Virus record (IMG/VR): IMGVR_UViG_3300025930_000008
Coordinates: 43,023 to 107,022 of that record
Length of the DNA: 64,000 nt
Source of the DNA: a virus
Reading direction: 5' to 3' (one strand)
Below the pieces are notes generated by a model, which was not told the origin of the DNA, searched no databases, and saw nothing but the letters and a program-made list of their open reading frames with translations. This document shows, piece by piece, positions 31,339 to 41,167 of the stretch. A program made the position numbers and the translations under genes. The number at the start of each line of letters is the position of its first letter. Positions within the stretch are counted from its first letter, which is position 1.

Positions 31339-32984
31339 TACGGAGCCGGATTCGGGTTGAACGGGATATATTCTTCGTCTAAGAAATCGTTACGAAGAAC
31401 GTTAGTGAAGTCTCCCAAATTTTCTACATACATGTCTTGATCGGATGCCGCTGTGTAGTGTTCTCGCGTGAAGGCAATCTCTCGGACGCCTGCAAAATAC
31501 GCCTTACCAGTTTCAAATTCTGCTTGCAATACCTTATAGGCGTGGCGACACGTTAGATAGAAGAACATGACGGGCATATTCTGCTCAATCAAGACCGGCA
31601 TACGATCCACACTAGACACCGCTGTGGTGTCTGCTCGCGTAACTGTGATCTGTTCTGTAGGATAGGGGCCAGTGGCAGATGCTGTTACATACTGAGCCAA
31701 CATACTGTCTAACTGGCTAGCCCTCTGCCCTGGCTGCTTGTAATACGGCTTCATTTCTACAGCGACCTGGGCTAGAGTATTCGCGTCTAACAATCCCGTG
31801 TCAGGCGTATTCAAGAATGATGAGATATCTCCACCGCTAGGCGGTACCTCAATCCCCGTGTGTAGGTCATCAAGGTAATAGTCATACGCTAGCTGTAGGG
31901 CGTCGTACACTACGCGCACACGACGGGCAATCACCGGGTCCTCAGTATTGTTCTGAGCATTGATCCTGGCGAGGAAATAGGCCAGCACCCACTTGGGATG
32001 CTTTTTATATGTTACTGGCTGGTGGAAAGTTCCAGGCGAGTAGGACTGTGCCTGTAAATGCGTGAATTCTACCTTGATGAACTTAGACGTGACAGGCTCG
32101 GGGAGCGGAATGTCAAGCCTGCGATCTAATTTGAAGTTATCGAAGATGGGGGTCCATAGCTTCTGCTCCCAATCAGCATCATCAGTACCAGGGTCGCCGT
32201 CACTGCTGTAGTAAACAGTGCAGTAGACGCCCGGAGTAATTGGGTCGATAAGCATACGGTCGGTCACCCTTGCGTGGCCTAGACCGTCGCTTACATCGTA
32301 ATACACTGACTCTACAGCGAACTTACTTGGGTTGGGTTTACTCATCCAAGCAGAATTTGTGTTGGTAGAGCCAACGGTATCAGCATTGGAAATAGAATTA
32401 CGCCTGACATAACCACGGTAACGATTACCAAGGAAGTCTGTACCAGAATCCCCCGAGGCGGTTAGCAAGCGGAAGGCCAAGTCTCCACCACCGTTTGTCC
32501 AAACCGGATCATGAGAATCGACCCCGAGCCGCATCTGAATCTCTGTCTGTTCCGTAGTCAGAGAAACAGGCTTGTTAAAGTAAGCTGTAATCCATACCTT
32601 GTCACCGATGTAGGGCGGCGGCTTCTGAACACTGCCCTGTGCTAGCTGCGTCCATTCTCCAAACTGATTGAATTCCAGCGTAAAGTTCACATAGAATGGC
32701 GGATACGGGAATGTCTCGTCTGTTTGAATACAAGCCTGTGCGCCGGTGATATCGGGCACATAGCCACCTGCTCGCGCTATATCAACGGGCAGAAAGAATT
32801 CTGTCCATTTGGTAAAGCTACTGGCGTCTACCGTTGTAGTGGCGACGGGCTGATTGACTTCAATGCCGCTGAGGTATTCGTGCCGATATGTAGCATCAGG
32901 GGCAAAGATGGGGAATGGCGCAGTAGACGAACCAGGGACCGTCGTTGTAGACGGTAGCGTTGAAGTGGATGGATAAACCGGCAT
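31338..32984 (-). CDS. Distal tail protein
   Basis: 548 aa. Starts with a proline/serine/threonine-rich stretch, then beta-rich domains; SKFIKVEFTHLQA resembles discoidin-like folds. The C-terminal half is more helical. No signature gives a function. Its place after the baseplate genes and before the lectin-like protein suggests an adhesin or structural arm. Confidence 0.7.
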   Translation of the reverse strand: MPVYPSTSTLPSTTTVPGSSTAPFPIFAPDATYRHEYLSGIEVNQPVATTTVDASSFTKWTEFFLPVDIARAGGYVPDITGAQACIQTDETFPYPPFYVNFTLEFNQFGEWTQLAQGSVQKPPPYIGDKVWITAYFNKPVSLTTEQTEIQMRLGVDSHDPVWTNGGGDLAFRLLTASGDSGTDFLGNRYRGYVRRNSISNADTVGSTNTNSAWMSKPNPSKFAVESVYYDVSDGLGHARVTDRMLIDPITPGVYCTVYYSSDGDPGTDDADWEQKLWTPIFDNFKLDRRLDIPLPEPVTSKFIKVEFTHLQAQSYSPGTFHQPVTYKKHPKWVLAYFLARINAQNNTEDPVIARRVRVVYDALQLAYDYYLDDLHTGIEVPPSGGDISSFLNTPDTGLLDANTLAQVAVEMKPYYKQPGQRASQLDSMLAQYVTASATGPYPTEQITVTRADTTAVSSVDRMPVLIEQNMPVMFFYLTCRHAYKVLQAEFETGKAYFAGVREIAFTREHYTAASDQDMYVENLGDFTNVLRNDFLDEEYIPFNPNPAP

Positions 32985-32991
32985 AACATTA

Positions 32992-33117
32992 TTACTCTTG
33001 AGGCTGAGACTTAAGTTCTTCTAACTCTGCTTCTAGAGTTTTGATTTTTCCTTCTAGTATTCGTCGTTCTACTTCTAGATCGCCAATGATAGCCAACAAT
33101 GTATTTTGATCTACCAT
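32992..33117 (-). CDS. 41-aa coiled-coil protein
   Basis: ATG 33117 overlaps the stop of the upstream gene (TAATG). Nearly all residues form a heptad coiled coil (LEVERRILEGKIKTLEAELEE). A longer open frame upstream lies inside the neighbour. Probably a small trimerisation or chaperone-like peptide for the adjacent tail protein. Confidence 0.65.
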   Translation of the reverse strand: MVDQNTLLAIIGDLEVERRILEGKIKTLEAELEELKSQPQE

Positions 33118-34181
33118 TATCCTAGCTCTGCCCAGGGCTGAATTCCCGTACCACCGGAGGTTAGGGTGCCGGGTGTGCCAGTTGTGAATCCTGAGGCAGC
33201 GCGAGCCAATCCAAAGGTTCTCAGGCCGCGTGTACCGGACATACCGGAGACTCCTGAGGCTCCACGTAACTGTAGAGTAGTCCCCGACCAAGCTATTCCA
33301 AGATAAACTTGCTGCTGTTCAGTCAAAACTACAGGCGAGGCAAGCGCTACGTCATACACTGTGCTAGCCGCCGTAACTGTTCCGGAGAGATTCGCTGTGG
33401 CCTGTAGCAATGTGCCGGTAGAATCCCAGACTGCGCCACGTACATCGGTGAGAGCCGAAGGCGCGGTACCTCCTGTGCAGAACCGAATGTTGGTATAAGT
33501 TCCGGCTTTCATAGCGAAGGCTGCGACTCCATACATAGTGCCGCTGACCAGGGTCAGGGCTGTCTGCGCATGTAAATCACTCATTGTCATCACATTGCTG
33601 GAACGACGCTTCAAGTGCAATTCGTTGAAATTGTTGCCTCCCGTGATGATATCGCCATCGGGGCCAACAACAAATCTTTCAACGCCATTCTGGCGGAAGT
33701 TCATCAGCTTGCCGGTAGTACCACCGACTTGTTCAGCGTCAAAGAAAATACCCTGGGCGGCTGTACCCGCTCCATTGCAGCGCAATGAGAGTACAGAGGC
33801 TCCACTGTCGTCAATAGAGCCGCCCGCCGTAGGACGATTGTGGGTAGCCTTGATCGTTCCCTTGCCTGTCTCATAGCCAGAGATACCAAAGGTGGTATCC
33901 ATTGGGCCTACGTTAGAATAATCGTTACCCGTGACAAGCAGAACGTTTCCGTTAGACGGTGCAGCCCCCGTACGATTGACGATAAGCAGATGGGTACTAG
34001 GAGCGCCTTGCACTCGCATAATCGCCTGACTGGTATCGGCAGTACCCGTGAAGGTATTGTTTCGCGTGAGACTACCGTCTGTGTATGTAGCTAGACGAGT
34101 CTCTAAATCCTCCATCGCTGCCGCTGAGAGGGGTGTGGTAGTCTCGGGAGCGTCTTTCCAATCTTTAACTGTAAATGCCAT
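33117..34181 (-). CDS. Tail fibre/receptor-binding candidate
   Basis: 354 aa. An N-terminal attachment-like segment (VKDWKDAPETTTPLSAAAMEDLETRL) recurs in phage fibre proteins. The middle is a repetitive beta region (LLIVNRTGAAPSNGNVLLVTGND), then a beta-sandwich end (VYLGIAWSGTTLQLRGASG). Follows the gpI-like gene by 2 nt. Confidence 0.75.
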   Translation of the reverse strand: MAFTVKDWKDAPETTTPLSAAAMEDLETRLATYTDGSLTRNNTFTGTADTSQAIMRVQGAPSTHLLIVNRTGAAPSNGNVLLVTGNDYSNVGPMDTTFGISGYETGKGTIKATHNRPTAGGSIDDSGASVLSLRCNGAGTAAQGIFFDAEQVGGTTGKLMNFRQNGVERFVVGPDGDIITGGNNFNELHLKRRSSNVMTMSDLHAQTALTLVSGTMYGVAAFAMKAGTYTNIRFCTGGTAPSALTDVRGAVWDSTGTLLQATANLSGTVTAASTVYDVALASPVVLTEQQQVYLGIAWSGTTLQLRGASGVSGMSGTRGLRTFGLARAASGFTTGTPGTLTSGGTGIQPWAELG

Positions 34182-34183
34182 AG

Positions 34184-36025
34184 TTATCCAATATTCCGGG
34201 CTGCTCGTAAGTTTCGTACCTCAATAGGACCCGTATAACTTTCTCGACGGATAATCTCCAATCGTAAGCCACGGGTAAAGGGGATAGCTCCTAAGCTGTC
34301 TGTGAATGTTAGCGTAGTGGTTTGCCAGCCATTATTATCTAGGTCGTTACCAGCGATATAGTTGCTATATGGCTCCACCGGAGTGACTGGTATCCAAATT
34401 GATTCATCGCCTCCATCACTGGCATCAAAGTACACGTTTACCGTGACTGGCTTACGACCAATCTCAAAACTCAAATAGTTGGTTGCACTGACTTGCTCAA
34501 AGTCTATAACGATCCATTCGTCATCCTGCTGAGCCACAGATATCCACTCTTGATCGCCAATGTATCGAATCGGTGGCACGCCCGGTAGCTTGGTGTAGTC
34601 CTGTGGATAAACGCCGTTGACGAAACTGTTGACGGCTCCATTTTGTGTCTGTGTGGCTGACGTGATAAACAGAGGCTCATCATAATCTGCCAGAACACGG
34701 TTGGCATTGAGTGGATTAGACGAAGTAACGGCTTGGCTGATGTTATGCCAGCCTGTGTAATGGTATTGGTAGTCTTTAGCGATACGAGGCGCTTCCTTTT
34801 CCACCTCCTGCTCAACCCAATAGATGGCATTTGGTGCAGGCCAGATGACTCGCGGGTTGCCAGATACGAAGCGGACAACCTCTGTATACTCAGAGGATGA
34901 GTAAGCGTCAGACCAGTTATTACGCTCCCTCAAACCGGGAGAGCTACCCACTGTCATAATGGTCGTCTGTGACCTGATACGGTCAACAGCGCCTTGTAGA
35001 TTCCACAGGCTCTTAGGTGAAATGTTGACAATCTCGTCAATAGCCTCTCGGCCTCCTACGCTTGTCGTCACCTTAAGAAAGGACGGGGTACCATTGGGCG
35101 TAATCAAAGACTCAGACCCCGACTTAAGCTCTGGCACGTCCCTATCCGCTAGGCTCCTGACGAATCTTACTTTCCAAGGGAGGACAGGGCCAGGACCACC
35201 GGTGACTTCCACATTTCCAGCACCGATGGTTGGGATGGCTTCTAATGCTAAACGAATTTGATCGCTAGTGGCGGTGACTGGAATTGAGGACGTGGTGACT
35301 GGACCCGTACCATCGTCATATGTGTATGGATAGTTAGCAGAGTCTAGACTATTGTAGACTAATGTGAAGCTACCACTGATGGGGAAATCAGGATCTATGG
35401 TGAAGGAAATGGTCTGTTCCTCTGACTGTCCAATCTCACGGCGCGGGAGGACTATCATTTCCTCTGTAGATTTGGTCTTGCCTAGATACTTTACACCTAG
35501 CGGATCATCAGAGTGAGTGTCAAAGAGATACTTGTAGTTCTCTACAATCTCTACGTCGTGCCCAAGGCCAGCCTTGGCGACCAACTTCATACCCATCGGG
35601 GTATTGCCAGCCCTCGCCCCATTGATATAGTCAAGCGCCCGGTTACGATAACGAGCGTTCTGTGACTTGATCTGCTCGTCTTGGTCCCTTGTTATTAGAC
35701 CAGTATAATCTACATCGTAAATTTCATCAGCGATGCGCCCGAATGCAAACGGGTTACCAAAGAATGAGTCCAGATCGAAGGCGTCCAGACCCATTTCCTC
35801 TAGCGCAATGCGGGCGTCTAGCTGATTCTTACGTAGCCAATTGACCCCGGCGTCACCCAGCAGCACTCGCATGAACTTGTACAGATGCGAGTCTGCGCTT
35901 TTGGTATAAATCTCGTACGGGAAGTTCTCGATGTAATGGAAAACATCTTTGGCCCCCGTAAGAGGCTCGATGAGGTAATTTTGCTTTACTACCTCGCTGT
36001 ATGTAGGAACACCACTTACAGCCAT
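34184..36025 (-). CDS. Baseplate gpI-like protein with C-terminal binding domain
   Basis: 613 aa. Directly after baseplate J, as gpI is in P2-like tails. The N-terminal part (LYKFMRVLLGDAGVNWLRKNQ, FFGNPFAF) looks like a baseplate wedge protein. The C-terminal 120 residues (DEWIVIDFEQVSATNYLSFEI, VNVYFDAS) resemble a discoidin F5/8 C module for surface attachment. The family call rests on synteny and pattern. Confidence 0.65.
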   Translation of the reverse strand: MAVSGVPTYSEVVKQNYLIEPLTGAKDVFHYIENFPYEIYTKSADSHLYKFMRVLLGDAGVNWLRKNQLDARIALEEMGLDAFDLDSFFGNPFAFGRIADEIYDVDYTGLITRDQDEQIKSQNARYRNRALDYINGARAGNTPMGMKLVAKAGLGHDVEIVENYKYLFDTHSDDPLGVKYLGKTKSTEEMIVLPRREIGQSEEQTISFTIDPDFPISGSFTLVYNSLDSANYPYTYDDGTGPVTTSSIPVTATSDQIRLALEAIPTIGAGNVEVTGGPGPVLPWKVRFVRSLADRDVPELKSGSESLITPNGTPSFLKVTTSVGGREAIDEIVNISPKSLWNLQGAVDRIRSQTTIMTVGSSPGLRERNNWSDAYSSSEYTEVVRFVSGNPRVIWPAPNAIYWVEQEVEKEAPRIAKDYQYHYTGWHNISQAVTSSNPLNANRVLADYDEPLFITSATQTQNGAVNSFVNGVYPQDYTKLPGVPPIRYIGDQEWISVAQQDDEWIVIDFEQVSATNYLSFEIGRKPVTVNVYFDASDGGDESIWIPVTPVEPYSNYIAGNDLDNNGWQTTTLTFTDSLGAIPFTRGLRLEIIRRESYTGPIEVRNLRAARNIG

Positions 36026-38163
36026 TACGAGCTAGTCCATGTGTTCTGAGCGCGAGTCCTGATGAGGATGCCCGGTACGGCGCTCCACACACGCGCTACC
36101 TGACCGTCAATGTCTGCCTCAGTATTGAGCGTAGCCAAACGAGGCATTTCGTCATCCTTGAGGAAGAAGTCGTTATTGATAACATACTGTGAACCAGTAC
36201 GTGGAGCGCCTTCGCGCTCTGTTTCTACGATACGCGGGGCGGTAGTCTCAGTGTTACCGGGAGTGTCTGAGGACCAACGAACATTGTCTACGCCTGACAC
36301 AGCATGGATAGCCTGTAGGATATCTGACAACTGAATTACGTTGCCGAAATACTGACTGTCAAAGAAGTTATCTACAGCGGTCTTGACAGCAGCGTTCACC
36401 GCTGATGGGTTAGAGCCAGAGCTATACATGACCGTGATATCTAGTTTGAAGTAGCGCTCCCTAGCACGGTGGACTAGAATGTCTGTGGTGACCTGCTTAG
36501 CGGCTTCCAAGGCAGCCTGTAGGTCCACGATGTTCTTGTCGTAAATATAATTAGAGACTTCAATCGGGGTATACTGCGGGAACCCAGAAATGAGCGGACC
36601 AGTCCTCCCCAAATCTCCTACGTTGATCGCGCCCTTGCCGGTCGTGGCATTCATATTCCACTCGATGCCGTTACGAGCGCGGATCGTTCCGTGTAGCTCC
36701 GTAACATCTTCTACGAGCCAGTAATGCTCACCCTCGTAATAAATGGCCGTCTGGCCTCCACCGGTGACCACAATCTCAGAAGGTAAGTCAACGGCAGGCT
36801 GCCAGAACATCGGGAAGAATAGATTACCTATGGTCGGGAGAACATCGGGTTGTCCCACGCGACGGTAACTGCCTGCATAGTATTTGGTGGTGCTGGTATT
36901 GTTGAACGCTGCAACGGTCGAACTACCGGGCGATGGTAAGATGGTAGAAGCTACGGTGTCATTCGATCCGTCAATGAATACGTCTACACAGTTGGAGATG
37001 TTGCGTGTCTTGTCATTCCTAGATGACACAGACATATAGCTATGCTCAAAGAGAACAATGTCTCCCCAACGGACAGCCGTTACTGTAGCATCGGTGCTTG
37101 GATCAATGACGTTTAGGAATGTAATGTTTGGCTTATACGCTGAGGTTGGGTCGGCTGGGTCAGGGCCGATATCAGGGCCAACGTCTACATTGTAATAACG
37201 GTGAGCGTCACCGCGATCCTTAGCAACAGTGGTGGTGTTCAGTCTGTAGTCAATACCCTCACGCCAGAATACCGTGGCCGTTCCTGTGTTACCGTTACTG
37301 ACGAAGTTAGGCACCTCGGTGTAGGTATACTTAGAGTAAGGAATAGTTGATAGGGCGGTTGTCCATTCGTTGGAATTACCACCACCAGCTTCTAGAGCAG
37401 GGCCTACTCCTGTATTGACATTGATAGACTGAGAGTCATCCCCAAGAGGTACCTGTAGATATTCACGGTACCGACTGATAGGGCCAACTACGTTGACCTT
37501 CTTTGTGAAGGCGGCTGATAACGCGAGCGCGATGTACTGATCCTGCGTTCCGGCGAGGTTACGGAATACGGTGTTTTTGAACCGTACCTTGAGTTGGTCG
37601 TCGTCCTCCCCGTCGATCCCGCCCGTGATCGGCGCGGCGTTGTTGATGGTTTCGATGCCAAAGATTGCAGTAGCTGCATTTGTCGTGACCGCTCCTGCTG
37701 CAACATTTCCCGTACTTCCCGCGTAAATAGCTTGTACAGGAGCCTGGACCGTCGTTTGGCCTGCCAGGAGAGTAACGTCGAAAGTGGTTTCGTAGATAAC
37801 GTCCACGACGCCATCGAAGGAAGTCGTGACTCCCGGAGCCATAACCTGAGTGCCCGCCGGTATACGGATATCGTTACCCGACGTTGTTGCCCGTCCAAAG
37901 TCAACGAAACCTGTACTCTTGACGGCTTGTTGGCGTCCGAACCCAAATAGCGCAAGGAAGTTATCGAGGTTTGATCCTGTTTTTGTGTCAATGTCCAGCG
38001 CTCCCTGTAACTGTGTAAGGTCGATCTGAGCGTCTGACAACGCAGAAGCTACAGAGTCAAGAATCTTACGTTCTGGTGTACCTACCTCCGCAGAGATAGA
38101 TGGGTCCAGCATCCGTAGCTGGGCCAGCATTTGTACGACTAAATCTGCTTGTGTAACTGCCAT
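36025..38163 (-). CDS. Baseplate J-like protein
   Basis: 712 aa. The N-terminus (PERKILDSVASALSDAQIDL, GSNLDNFLALFGF, DIRIPAGTQV) and the C-terminal DIQVTVMYSSG-like region match gpJ/gp6-type baseplate wedges. It connects the hub to tail fibres in contractile tails. Stop-start sharing with the gp25-like gene upstream. Longer than P2 J (about 300 aa), with a large insert in the middle. Confidence 0.9.
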   Translation of the reverse strand: MAVTQADLVVQMLAQLRMLDPSISAEVGTPERKILDSVASALSDAQIDLTQLQGALDIDTKTGSNLDNFLALFGFGRQQAVKSTGFVDFGRATTSGNDIRIPAGTQVMAPGVTTSFDGVVDVIYETTFDVTLLAGQTTVQAPVQAIYAGSTGNVAAGAVTTNAATAIFGIETINNAAPITGGIDGEDDDQLKVRFKNTVFRNLAGTQDQYIALALSAAFTKKVNVVGPISRYREYLQVPLGDDSQSINVNTGVGPALEAGGGNSNEWTTALSTIPYSKYTYTEVPNFVSNGNTGTATVFWREGIDYRLNTTTVAKDRGDAHRYYNVDVGPDIGPDPADPTSAYKPNITFLNVIDPSTDATVTAVRWGDIVLFEHSYMSVSSRNDKTRNISNCVDVFIDGSNDTVASTILPSPGSSTVAAFNNTSTTKYYAGSYRRVGQPDVLPTIGNLFFPMFWQPAVDLPSEIVVTGGGQTAIYYEGEHYWLVEDVTELHGTIRARNGIEWNMNATTGKGAINVGDLGRTGPLISGFPQYTPIEVSNYIYDKNIVDLQAALEAAKQVTTDILVHRARERYFKLDITVMYSSGSNPSAVNAAVKTAVDNFFDSQYFGNVIQLSDILQAIHAVSGVDNVRWSSDTPGNTETTAPRIVETEREGAPRTGSQYVINNDFFLKDDEMPRLATLNTEADIDGQVARVWSAVPGILIRTRAQNTWTSS

Positions 38164-38675
38164 TAGCTAGTAGTTATTACGGCGGGTAGTTGGAGATTGA
38201 GAGTAGCCTCGGTGTTACGAGCGCTCTTAATGACTACGTTAACCCACAAAGAATCAGCGTTCTGAGTGAAATTGATCGCCGTTACGGCAGCAAGGATTTC
38301 ACCGCCTGTCAGCGTGGATTTGTTGTACCGGTTCCTGTCTCGCGTAGCCCTATCGACCTGCATGCGCTGGTAAGCTGCGGCCACACGGCGTATCTCAGCT
38401 TCAATCTCCATGCGCACAAGCCTAATGTTGGTTTTACCGATCACCGAGTCAATCGGTTTGCCGGAAGCATCTACCCCTCCGTCGATAATTGAACCGTAGC
38501 TGGGGTGTAACGGGTCCTGCCCCATATGCTCTAGGAGCCAGTGGCTAAGGTCCTGAACCAACTTCTGCTCGTTAGAAACGGTAGACAAAGAGGACCCGGT
38601 AAGAACCAAGTCCCCTCCTGGCCGTAAATACCCGTTCTCATCGCGGGTGCGTCTGACTTCCAGGGACCAACTCAT
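38163..38675 (-). CDS. gp25-like baseplate wedge protein
   Basis: 170 aa. Contains the GPW/gp25 pattern: QDLSHWLLEHMGQDPLHPSYGS, then IEAEIRRVAAAYQRMQVDR. In T4 and R-type tails this protein nucleates sheath assembly at the baseplate. Immediately precedes baseplate J, as in other contractile systems. Confidence 0.88.
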   Translation of the reverse strand: MSWSLEVRRTRDENGYLRPGGDLVLTGSSLSTVSNEQKLVQDLSHWLLEHMGQDPLHPSYGSIIDGGVDASGKPIDSVIGKTNIRLVRMEIEAEIRRVAAAYQRMQVDRATRDRNRYNKSTLTGGEILAAVTAINFTQNADSLWVNVVIKSARNTEATLNLQLPAVITTS

Positions 38676-38998
38676 TATTCTGCGGGTGTATCAGGCGCAG
38701 GATCAGGCGCGGGTTCGGGGTCGGGCTTTTGCTTCGGCTTTGGCGGTGGTGGATCGTCGGGATTTGTTGGTTGTGGCTTAGGCGGTGGCGGGGTCGGATC
38801 AATAGGTTCTACTTGCTGTTCACTACGTACTGTAACACTCATGACCATCATTGCGTTGTAGCAACTTGGATGGAATTCATAGGTGTCTGATACGTTCTGA
38901 GCCGTGGAACCATCGACCGTGACTGTTTGCACAGACATAGCCGTATAGTTGGAAGCGATTTCCTGCAAGCAGTAATCACAGATTAGTTTATTGCTCAT
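38675..38998 (-). CDS. Zinc-site protein with proline-rich tail
   Basis: 107 aa. CDYC...HPSC makes a four-ligand zinc site in the N-terminal half. Residues about 70-107 are a Pro/Lys/Asp repeat (PPPPKPQP, DPEPAPDPAPD), likely extended and flexible. It pairs with the next 61-aa protein, which has the same CDYC...HIEC pattern. Unknown role at the baseplate. Confidence 0.7.
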   Translation of the reverse strand: MSNKLICDYCLQEIASNYTAMSVQTVTVDGSTAQNVSDTYEFHPSCYNAMMVMSVTVRSEQQVEPIDPTPPPPKPQPTNPDDPPPPKPKQKPDPEPAPDPAPDTPAE

Positions 38999-39003
38999 AT
39001 CAA

Positions 39004-39189
39004 TTATGTCTCTAGGCTAGGCCGATTACCTGTAATGGTATCCTTGGCCTTGGCGAGAAAAGCCCGCTGACATTCAATATGGAAGTCAAGACCATCTTCG
39101 GCGATCATCGTTGCAGGGTCAGGCGTGGGCACAAGAGTGACACGTCCGTCTGTAATTGGATCACCGCAATAATCGCATGTAGTTGCCAT
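39004..39189 (-). CDS. Small zinc-site protein
   Basis: 61 aa. CDYCGDPI...FHIEC has the same ligand order as the neighbour at 38675, so the two are probably paralogues. A short distance from both flanking genes implies co-transcription. No known function. Confidence 0.7.
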   Translation of the reverse strand: MATTCDYCGDPITDGRVTLVPTPDPATMIAEDGLDFHIECQRAFLAKAKDTITGNRPSLET

Positions 39190-39190
39190 T

Positions 39191-39619
39191 TTATACTCCT
39201 TTCGTGTAAAACATCAAACCGCTAAATGTGTTGTTGGCGTCGCTAAAGAAGGCATTAGCCGCCACCGAATAATTCACCATGCGGACCACATATGTTACGC
39301 CTTGAGTTAGGCTGGTCGCGCTTGTACCATAGCCCGCTGTAATCGTTCGATATTGGCTAAGGTCTGCCGAGGTAAATCCGTGTTCCATGTAACCACAAAC
39401 GGCTTCATTGATTCGGAGTTCCATGTAATGCATACCTGCTACGTTAGTTGATCCTTGTCCAGTGATAGCGGCTGACCACGAACCCGTTTTGGTTGGCACA
39501 AAATTCCATCGAACAATCTCTGCTGACGCAACCGATGCCTGCACATTAGCGGAAATGCGAGGGAGATAGACGACGGTCTGAGTAGCATCGTTTGTATCTG
39601 CGATGGTGATTCTTGCCAT
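39191..39619 (-). CDS. Small jelly-roll-like tail protein 4
   Basis: 142 aa from ATG 39619 (TAATG overlap; AGGA upstream). Beta-rich, with W-x-F-V/P-T strands and a C-terminal FSGLMFY strand. Looks like a C1q/TNF-type or related trimeric head domain, similar in layout to the three genes upstream. Likely a fibre tip or decoration. Confidence 0.7.
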   Translation of the reverse strand: MARITIADTNDATQTVVYLPRISANVQASVASAEIVRWNFVPTKTGSWSAAITGQGSTNVAGMHYMELRINEAVCGYMEHGFTSADLSQYRTITAGYGTSATSLTQGVTYVVRMVNYSVAANAFFSDANNTFSGLMFYTKGV

Positions 39620-40095
39620 TAGGTTATCCTCCCTAAATAGTTGCCCCAAAAGTAACTATAATGCGAACCACTAGAGACATTCTGGATAGTTGCATTACCG
39701 CCCGGCGTACCCTGGAAAATCAAGTTGAAATAATCGGTTGTGCCATTAGCGGTCACAATGGCCGAACCGCTTGCCGATGGGTTCACGGCACCATTGGTTG
39801 CAAGACGACCCAATTCTGCAATTTGCCCGCCATTCCTTTGTAAGCCCAAAATAATATACTGTCCGGTAGCGATAGAGGTTGGAACGTTAATCTGCCCGCC
39901 AAGGTGCCAAGCTCCTGCGAGCAATGGGGTGAATCGTCCAATGTTGGTGGTTATATCAAACCAACCAGTAGTGTCGATTACCTTAGTGTCAAATGGAATA
40001 GGCGTTGCCTGCACGTATGTCGTTAGCGCTGCCGTTCGACCGGCGAAAAAGGTTAGCCCTGTGGGCTGGATATCTGACAAGTTTTTACGAGCCAT
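39619..40095 (-). CDS. Small jelly-roll-like tail protein 3
   Basis: 158 aa. The N-terminal fragment is MARKNLSDIQPTG, followed by FFAGRTAALTT...WFDITTNIGRFTPLLAGAWHLGGQI and a C-terminal YSYFWGNYLGR strand, a C1q-like pattern. TAATG overlaps on both sides. Confidence 0.7.
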   Translation of the reverse strand: MARKNLSDIQPTGLTFFAGRTAALTTYVQATPIPFDTKVIDTTGWFDITTNIGRFTPLLAGAWHLGGQINVPTSIATGQYIILGLQRNGGQIAELGRLATNGAVNPSASGSAIVTANGTTDYFNLIFQGTPGGNATIQNVSSGSHYSYFWGNYLGRIT

Positions 40096-40550
40096 TATGC
40101 TGCTCCGATGTAATAGGCGGAGAACATCGACGCAGTAACAAAGTTGCCTGTTGCGCCAGAGTTCTGTGACGACGTAACGGTTAATACATCGTTGGCAGCT
40201 AATACAATAGGCCCACTACAGTTGGCGAAGTAGTTGAATCCTACTGCGCTCATCAACGTCGATGCAGTGATTAATGTGCTTGATCCATTTTTGACCAGAG
40301 ACGCAGACCAAGTAGATGCGCCTGCCGGGAGGACATTCAATACAGCCTGAATGGTTACATACCATAAGCCGGGGCGATCTACAACTATACTTTGCCCGCT
40401 TGGGGTGTGGAAATTCCAGGGATCGGCAATTTCACTTGTCCATGTATGAGCGGGAATGCTGCCCGGGGCATAACTTTGGTTAGCCGAAATGCTCAAGATA
40501 CAATACGGGAGAGCGGGGGCGCTAATCTCTGAGATAGGTCGAATAGCCAT
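40095..40550 (-). CDS. Small jelly-roll-like tail protein 2
   Basis: 151 aa. Starts MAIRPISEI, then WNFHTPSGQSIVVDRPGLWYVTIQA and a C-terminal FVTASMFSAYYIG strand, the profile of a C1q/TNF-like head. TAATG overlaps on both sides. Fourth-to-last of the fibre-tip group. Confidence 0.7.
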   Translation of the reverse strand: MAIRPISEISAPALPYCILSISANQSYAPGSIPAHTWTSEIADPWNFHTPSGQSIVVDRPGLWYVTIQAVLNVLPAGASTWSASLVKNGSSTLITASTLMSAVGFNYFANCSGPIVLAANDVLTVTSSQNSGATGNFVTASMFSAYYIGAA

Positions 40551-41167
40551 TAGTTACCCGTGATCTTTCGGGGGGAAAGCATGATGAAAGTATTGCCACG
40601 ATAATAGGTTCCAGCACTTGTGCCCATGAAAATTTGTACACAGAAAACACCAGAAGCCATAGTTGCCTTACGCCGACCAATGCCCGACCCCATCCATGTA
40701 GCGTTAGTATTTGCCGCACCGATCTGCCATAATGGATCGACACCGTTACTTGGATATGCATTGTTGACCATAGCGGGGATGCCCGCACTAAAGTTAAGAC
40801 CAATTACATAATTGACACCGGCCCCGGCAGCAAGAGACACACCCGCTCCCCACTCAACGATATAATCGCCTGATAGTGGAGCCGTAGCCACAGGATCGAA
40901 AGTTGTGCTAATGCTGGCCCATGCACTTAAGCTTAAACTTGCCGAACGGTTAACCGCGTCAAAGGCGTATACAGGCTCCTGTCGTCCTACTGGATACCAA
41001 GCCGAAGTGCCCGCATCATAGATCAATTGCCAATAAATTACTGTGGGATCAGCGGGCGTTACAGTCTGCGTAAATTTGTAATTCACGATCATGCCGTCTA
41101 CCGGACTCGCCGGGAGCGAAGTCACCGTTGGGATGGGTCGATAATCAGATACGCTTCTACGTGCCAT
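40550..41167 (-). CDS. Small jelly-roll-like tail protein 1
   Basis: 205 aa from ATG 41167 (a longer frame to 41200 lies in the neighbour). The N-terminal half (PIPTVTSLPASPVDGMIVNY) resembles the segment just before the end of the 1502-aa fibre, and the C-terminal half (LSAWASISTTFDPVATAPLSGDYIVEWG) resembles that protein's last domain. This implies duplication of the fibre end. Confidence 0.72.
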   Translation of the reverse strand: MARRSVSDYRPIPTVTSLPASPVDGMIVNYKFTQTVTPADPTVIYWQLIYDAGTSAWYPVGRQEPVYAFDAVNRSASLSLSAWASISTTFDPVATAPLSGDYIVEWGAGVSLAAGAGVNYVIGLNFSAGIPAMVNNAYPSNGVDPLWQIGAANTNATWMGSGIGRRKATMASGVFCVQIFMGTSAGTYYRGNTFIMLSPRKITGN

